Source: Loktanella sp.
GTDB taxonomy: Bacteria; Pseudomonadota; Alphaproteobacteria; Rhodobacterales; Rhodobacteraceae
Assembly: GCA_003551805.1 (NCBI GenBank)
Contig: PUNR01000237.1
Location: 1 to 8,826, forward strand
Reading direction: 5' to 3'
Length of the DNA: 8,826 nt
Shown here in pieces: positions 6,067 to 8,826 of this stretch; positions within the stretch are counted from its first letter, which is position 1; every line of letters begins with the position of its first letter. The notes below the pieces were generated by a model. It ran no database searches and was not told where the DNA came from. It saw only the letters and a program-made list of their open reading frames with translations. The position numbers and the translations under genes were made by a program.

Positions 6067-7027
6067 AACAAGGTTCCTCGTAACTTTGGTCGGCAAGCCA
6101 GTTGTCGATCAGAAAATGCGCGATGGCACCTTTGCGCGCGGGCTTGATCGTCGGGTGCAAACCGGCAAATGACAAAGCCATATCTTCGCGGCTGACCCAG
6201 ATCGCGTCTTCAATCTCGGTTCTGTCGATCACCAGATCAGTCGTCAGCGCATCGCCTGCACAGCCAAACATCAACGACGCCGGAAACGGCCACGGCTGGC
6301 TGGACAAATAGCGCACGGCGCCGACGGCGATGCCCGCCTCTTCACGCACCTCGCGGCGGACTGCGGCCTCTATTGTTTCGCCGGGTTCGACAAAGCCTGC
6401 CAGCAGGGAATACATCCCTTCAGGCCAGCCCGGTGACCGGCCCACCAGCACGGCATTGCCATGTGTGATCAGCATGATGACGACAGGGTCAGTGCGCGGA
6501 AAATGATGCGCGCCGCAAGCGGGGCAATTGCGCTGCCAGCCCGACATGGCAACCACGCTTTGCGCACCGCATCTGGCGCAAAAACCGTGCGTCTGGTGCC
6601 AGCCCATCACGGCCTTGGCGGTCGCGGCCAGTTCGGCGTCGCGCGGTGACAGCCGCGTCATGATCGCGCGCAATTCGGCAAAACCGGCCTGCACGGGCAT
6701 GGCGGGATGCTTTTGCTCGGACGGATCAAGGAACGTATCCAGATGGGTGATATCAAGATCGGGCGGCGTCCACCCCGAAAGATCGGCAGCAAAGACCGGC
6801 CCTACATCATCGCGGCCCAGCAGGATCAGGTCCGGCGCTGTATCGGCCATGACCGGATGATCCATCGCCACCTGCACCAATGCGTCATCCATCACCATCG
6901 GCTTGCCGCGCCACAACAAGATCGCCCGCGCCCCGACCATCGCGGCAACAGCCGCCGGATCACCACGCAAATCAGCTGCCCGATCAAGGGCGGAACCACC
7001 AAAAGTCACTGTTTCAGACAACATCAT
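6056..7027 (-). CDS. nudC: NAD(H) pyrophosphatase / NAD-RNA decapping hydrolase NudC
   Basis: Cytosolic Nudix hydrolase that splits NAD(H) into NMN(H) and AMP and, in characterised members, removes NAD caps from RNA 5' ends. 323 residues. An N-terminal NUDIX-like domain (about 1-125) is followed by a zinc ribbon with four cysteines (C150-ARC153 and C168-PAC171). The Nudix catalytic domain (about 178-310) has a full Nudix box from G211 to I233 (GX5EX7REVXEEXGI). The NADH-specific motif SQPWPFP (243-249) separates NudC from other Nudix enzymes. The codons GTG-ATG-ATG-TTG (7030-7019) are all possible starts. The first ATG is used, and no clear Shine-Dalgarno decides it. The gene overlaps the SRPBCC gene by 11 nt at its TAG stop and diverges from the cpdB-like gene. 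No convincing promoter is visible in the 90-bp gap. Confidence 0.95.
   Translation of the reverse strand: MMLSETVTFGGSALDRAADLRGDPAAVAAMVGARAILLWRGKPMVMDDALVQVAMDHPVMADTAPDLILLGRDDVGPVFAADLSGWTPPDLDITHLDTFLDPSEQKHPAMPVQAGFAELRAIMTRLSPRDAELAATAKAVMGWHQTHGFCARCGAQSVVAMSGWQRNCPACGAHHFPRTDPVVIMLITHGNAVLVGRSPGWPEGMYSLLAGFVEPGETIEAAVRREVREEAGIAVGAVRYLSSQPWPFPASLMFGCAGDALTTDLVIDRTEIEDAIWVSREDMALSFAGLHPTIKPARKGAIAHFLIDNWLADQSYEEPCYEA
6075..6079 (-). promoter_or_regulatory. Shine-Dalgarno site of the SRPBCC gene, inside nudC
   Basis: On the minus strand GAGGA stands 8 nt before the ATG at 6066, within the last codons of nudC. It decides the start and points to coupled translation of the two genes. 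Confidence 0.75.
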
Positions 7028-7117
7028 CACGCCGAAATGCCACGCCAGAGGGCGAAGTTCAAACTATTCCGCCAGTCTACTATGGCCATCGTCGAAATAC
7101 GCGCTTAAGTTGCATGA

Positions 7118-8826
7118 ATGGTAAGTGCAGATTGGTTTCAGATCAAAGACAGACAGCCAGTTTCCACAGGGACTATAAGGATCGTGGAAACGACCGACCT
7201 GCACATGCAGATCCTGCCATTTGATTATTTCACCGATCAGCCCGACCGTACCAAGGGCCTCGTGCAGTTGGCCGACCAGATCGTAAGCTTGCAATCAGCC
7301 CCTGACGGGCTGACGCTGTTGTTCGACAATGGCGATTTTTTGCAAGGCAATCCGCTGGCCGATCTGATCGCGGAAAACGGCCTGCATAACGCCGTGCATC
7401 CAATGATCGGCGCCTTTGCAACGCTGCGCTATGATGCCGTGGCTTTGGGCAATCACGAATTCAATTATGGGCTGGCCTTCTTGGACGAGGTGCTGCGCAA
7501 TGCCCCATTTTCGGTCGTTTGCGCCAATGTAGACTGGCAAAATAGCCCTGCCTGCGCCCGCCCTTATGTCGTGCTGGACCGAGAGGTGATCTGTTCCGAC
7601 GGACAGGCGCGCGCGATCAGGGTCGGCGTTCTGGGCCTTGTGCCACCGCAGATCATGCAATGGGACCATATGGCGCTGCATGGCGCGGTAACGGCCAGTG
7701 ACATGGTCCAAACCGCACGCGATCTGGTGCCGCAGATCAGGCAAGCCGGTGCCGATATCATCGTGGCCTTGTGCCATACTGGGATTGGCGCGGACCAATA
7801 TACCCAGGGTATGGAAAATGCGGCGCGCCCGCTGGCGGCAATTCCCGGTATCGATGTGGTCCTGACCGGTCACACGCATCAGACTTTTACAGCCACCCTG
7901 CATGGCAAGCCCGTGGTCGGTGCCGGATTTTCAGGCAACCAGTTGGGGTTGATCACCCTGACGCTGACCCATGACGCACAAGGCTGGCGTATTGCGGACC
8001 ATGACAGCCGCACATTGCCAGCATCACACGACCCGCCCCAAAGCGTTGCGGGACAAAAGATCATCGCCGATCTGGACCAGCATCATGCCAGAGCACTGGC
8101 AAGGATCAGACAGCCTGTGGCGCAAACGCGGCAGAGGTTGCACAGCTATTTCGCACCGGTGCTGCCGGATCTGCCACGCCAGATTCTTGCCGCCGCGATG
8201 ACGCGCTATGCCAAAGCCGCCCTGCCCGCTGATACATTACCGCTGGTGACTGTCGTCCCGCCTTTCAGGGCTGGTGGAAAGGCAGGAGTTTGTCATTACA
8301 TCGACATTCCAGCGGGGCCGATTAACCTGCGCAATGTCAGCGCGATCTATCCCTACACCGACAGGCCGGTGATCCTGCATCGCAACGGCCAGCAATTGCG
8401 CGACTGGCTGGAACAGGCGGTGTCGGGCTATTGCCGGATCAGTCCGGGCAAGACAGGCCAACCTCTGCTGGACCCTGATTTTCCCGCCTATATGTTCGAT
8501 GCCCTGTTCGGCCTGACCTATACGATCGACCTGACACAACCCGCGCGCCACGACGCAACCGGCCGGATTATCGCCCCCGGTGCCCGCCGGATCACCGAAT
8601 TGCGCCACAACGGCCGCGACGTCGCACCCGACAGCCGCTTTGCCGTGGTGGTCAACAGCTACCGCGCTTTTGGTGGTGGTGGTTATATACCCGTGCCCGA
8701 CTGTGACATCCTGCATCAGTCGCAAAGGCAGGGCCGCGATATTCTAACCGACGATCTGCGCAACCAAGCGCTTGTCGATGTGCAACCGCAAAGCATCTGG
8801 CAATTCGTCTCGATCCCGTCGGCCAC
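7118..8826 (+). CDS. cpdB: CpdB-like 2',3'-cyclic-nucleotide 2'-phosphodiesterase/3'-nucleotidase (partial, C-terminus off the right edge)
   Basis: Two-domain metallophosphoesterase. 569 codons are visible without a stop. The catalytic domain (about 19-290) has all metal-site motifs in order: D27-x-H29 (TTDLHMQ), D73 (FDNGDFLQGNP), N112-H113 (GNHEFNYG), H220 (ALCHTG) and H252-x-H254 (GHTHQ). The C-terminal 5'-nucleotidase domain (about 345 to the end) has the YPYTDRPVILHRNGQQLRDWLE segment and the substrate-binding NSYRAFGGGGY (513-523). GDFLQGNP and the C-terminal set fit the CpdB branch better than UshA. A TGA directly precedes the ATG at 7118, which fixes the earliest start. A GTG at 7184 would cut into the first beta strand. 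The N-terminus MVSADWFQIKDRQ has no signal peptide, although E. coli CpdB is periplasmic. The Shine-Dalgarno is weak, and no good promoter is visible between 7028 and 7117. Confidence 0.9.
   Translation, partial: MVSADWFQIKDRQPVSTGTIRIVETTDLHMQILPFDYFTDQPDRTKGLVQLADQIVSLQSAPDGLTLLFDNGDFLQGNPLADLIAENGLHNAVHPMIGAFATLRYDAVALGNHEFNYGLAFLDEVLRNAPFSVVCANVDWQNSPACARPYVVLDREVICSDGQARAIRVGVLGLVPPQIMQWDHMALHGAVTASDMVQTARDLVPQIRQAGADIIVALCHTGIGADQYTQGMENAARPLAAIPGIDVVLTGHTHQTFTATLHGKPVVGAGFSGNQLGLITLTLTHDAQGWRIADHDSRTLPASHDPPQSVAGQKIIADLDQHHARALARIRQPVAQTRQRLHSYFAPVLPDLPRQILAAAMTRYAKAALPADTLPLVTVVPPFRAGGKAGVCHYIDIPAGPINLRNVSAIYPYTDRPVILHRNGQQLRDWLEQAVSGYCRISPGKTGQPLLDPDFPAYMFDALFGLTYTIDLTQPARHDATGRIIAPGARRITELRHNGRDVAPDSRFAVVVNSYRAFGGGGYIPVPDCDILHQSQRQGRDILTDDLRNQALVDVQPQSIWQFVSIPSA

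Noticed and set aside
5584..6147. 187-residue plus-strand open frame opposite the SRPBCC gene
   Set aside because: It is a shadow of the SRPBCC and nudC genes. The minus-strand reading gives a clear SRPBCC fold with a ribosome site, and the plus-strand reading shows no family motif.
7028..7117. divergent promoters between nudC and the cpdB-like gene
   Set aside because: TTCAAA and TACTAT are present on the plus strand but only 14 nt apart, and the minus strand gives no better pair. No promoter is called.
7295..7903. 202-residue minus-strand open frame inside the cpdB-like gene
   Set aside because: The plus strand here encodes the metal-binding motifs of a metallophosphoesterase, so the antisense frame is a by-product of codon use. 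The same holds for the minus-strand frame at 8237-8725.

Overview
The window looks like ordinary chromosomal DNA of an alphaproteobacterium, most likely a marine Rhodobacteraceae (Roseobacter-group) species. The basis is protein character (YejA/B/E, a CycM-like membrane cytochrome c, a monofunctional prephenate dehydratase, a compact START/SRPBCC protein next to NudC), moderately high GC and tight gene packing. The genus cannot be read from the sequence. I see no rRNA, tRNA, CRISPR array, insertion sequence, phage gene or integration scar.

Left part (1-3925, minus strand): three genes of a Yej-type oligopeptide ABC importer in the order yejA (binding protein), yejB and yejE (permeases). They are packed with a 3-nt gap and then a 1-nt stop/start overlap, so they form one operon. 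yejE runs off the left edge, and the ATPase gene yejF is expected just beyond it. The operon starts from a 156-bp intergenic region that holds a Shine-Dalgarno site, a weak sigma70-like promoter and a perfect 12-bp palindrome that could be an operator.

Middle (4033-5565): a strong intrinsic terminator closes a minus-strand gene for a membrane-anchored cytochrome c of the CycM/c552 type and separates it from the yej operon. The cytochrome gene diverges from pheA (plus strand, prephenate dehydratase, phenylalanine synthesis) over a 119-bp promoter region.

Right part (5602-8826): pheA converges on a minus-strand pair, nudC (NAD(H) pyrophosphatase/NAD-cap hydrolase) and an SRPBCC-fold gene that overlaps its end by 11 nt and is probably translationally coupled to it. 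nudC diverges over 90 bp from a plus-strand CpdB-like 2',3'-cyclic-nucleotide phosphodiesterase/3'-nucleotidase that runs off the right edge and shows no signal peptide.

The genes serve peptide uptake, respiration, amino-acid synthesis and nucleotide/RNA-cap turnover. I found no convincing undescribed system. The items worth checking are small ones: the palindrome before yejA, the altered ACT-domain motifs of PheA, a cysteine-bearing insertion in YejE, the nudC/SRPBCC coupling and the missing export signal of the CpdB-like enzyme.
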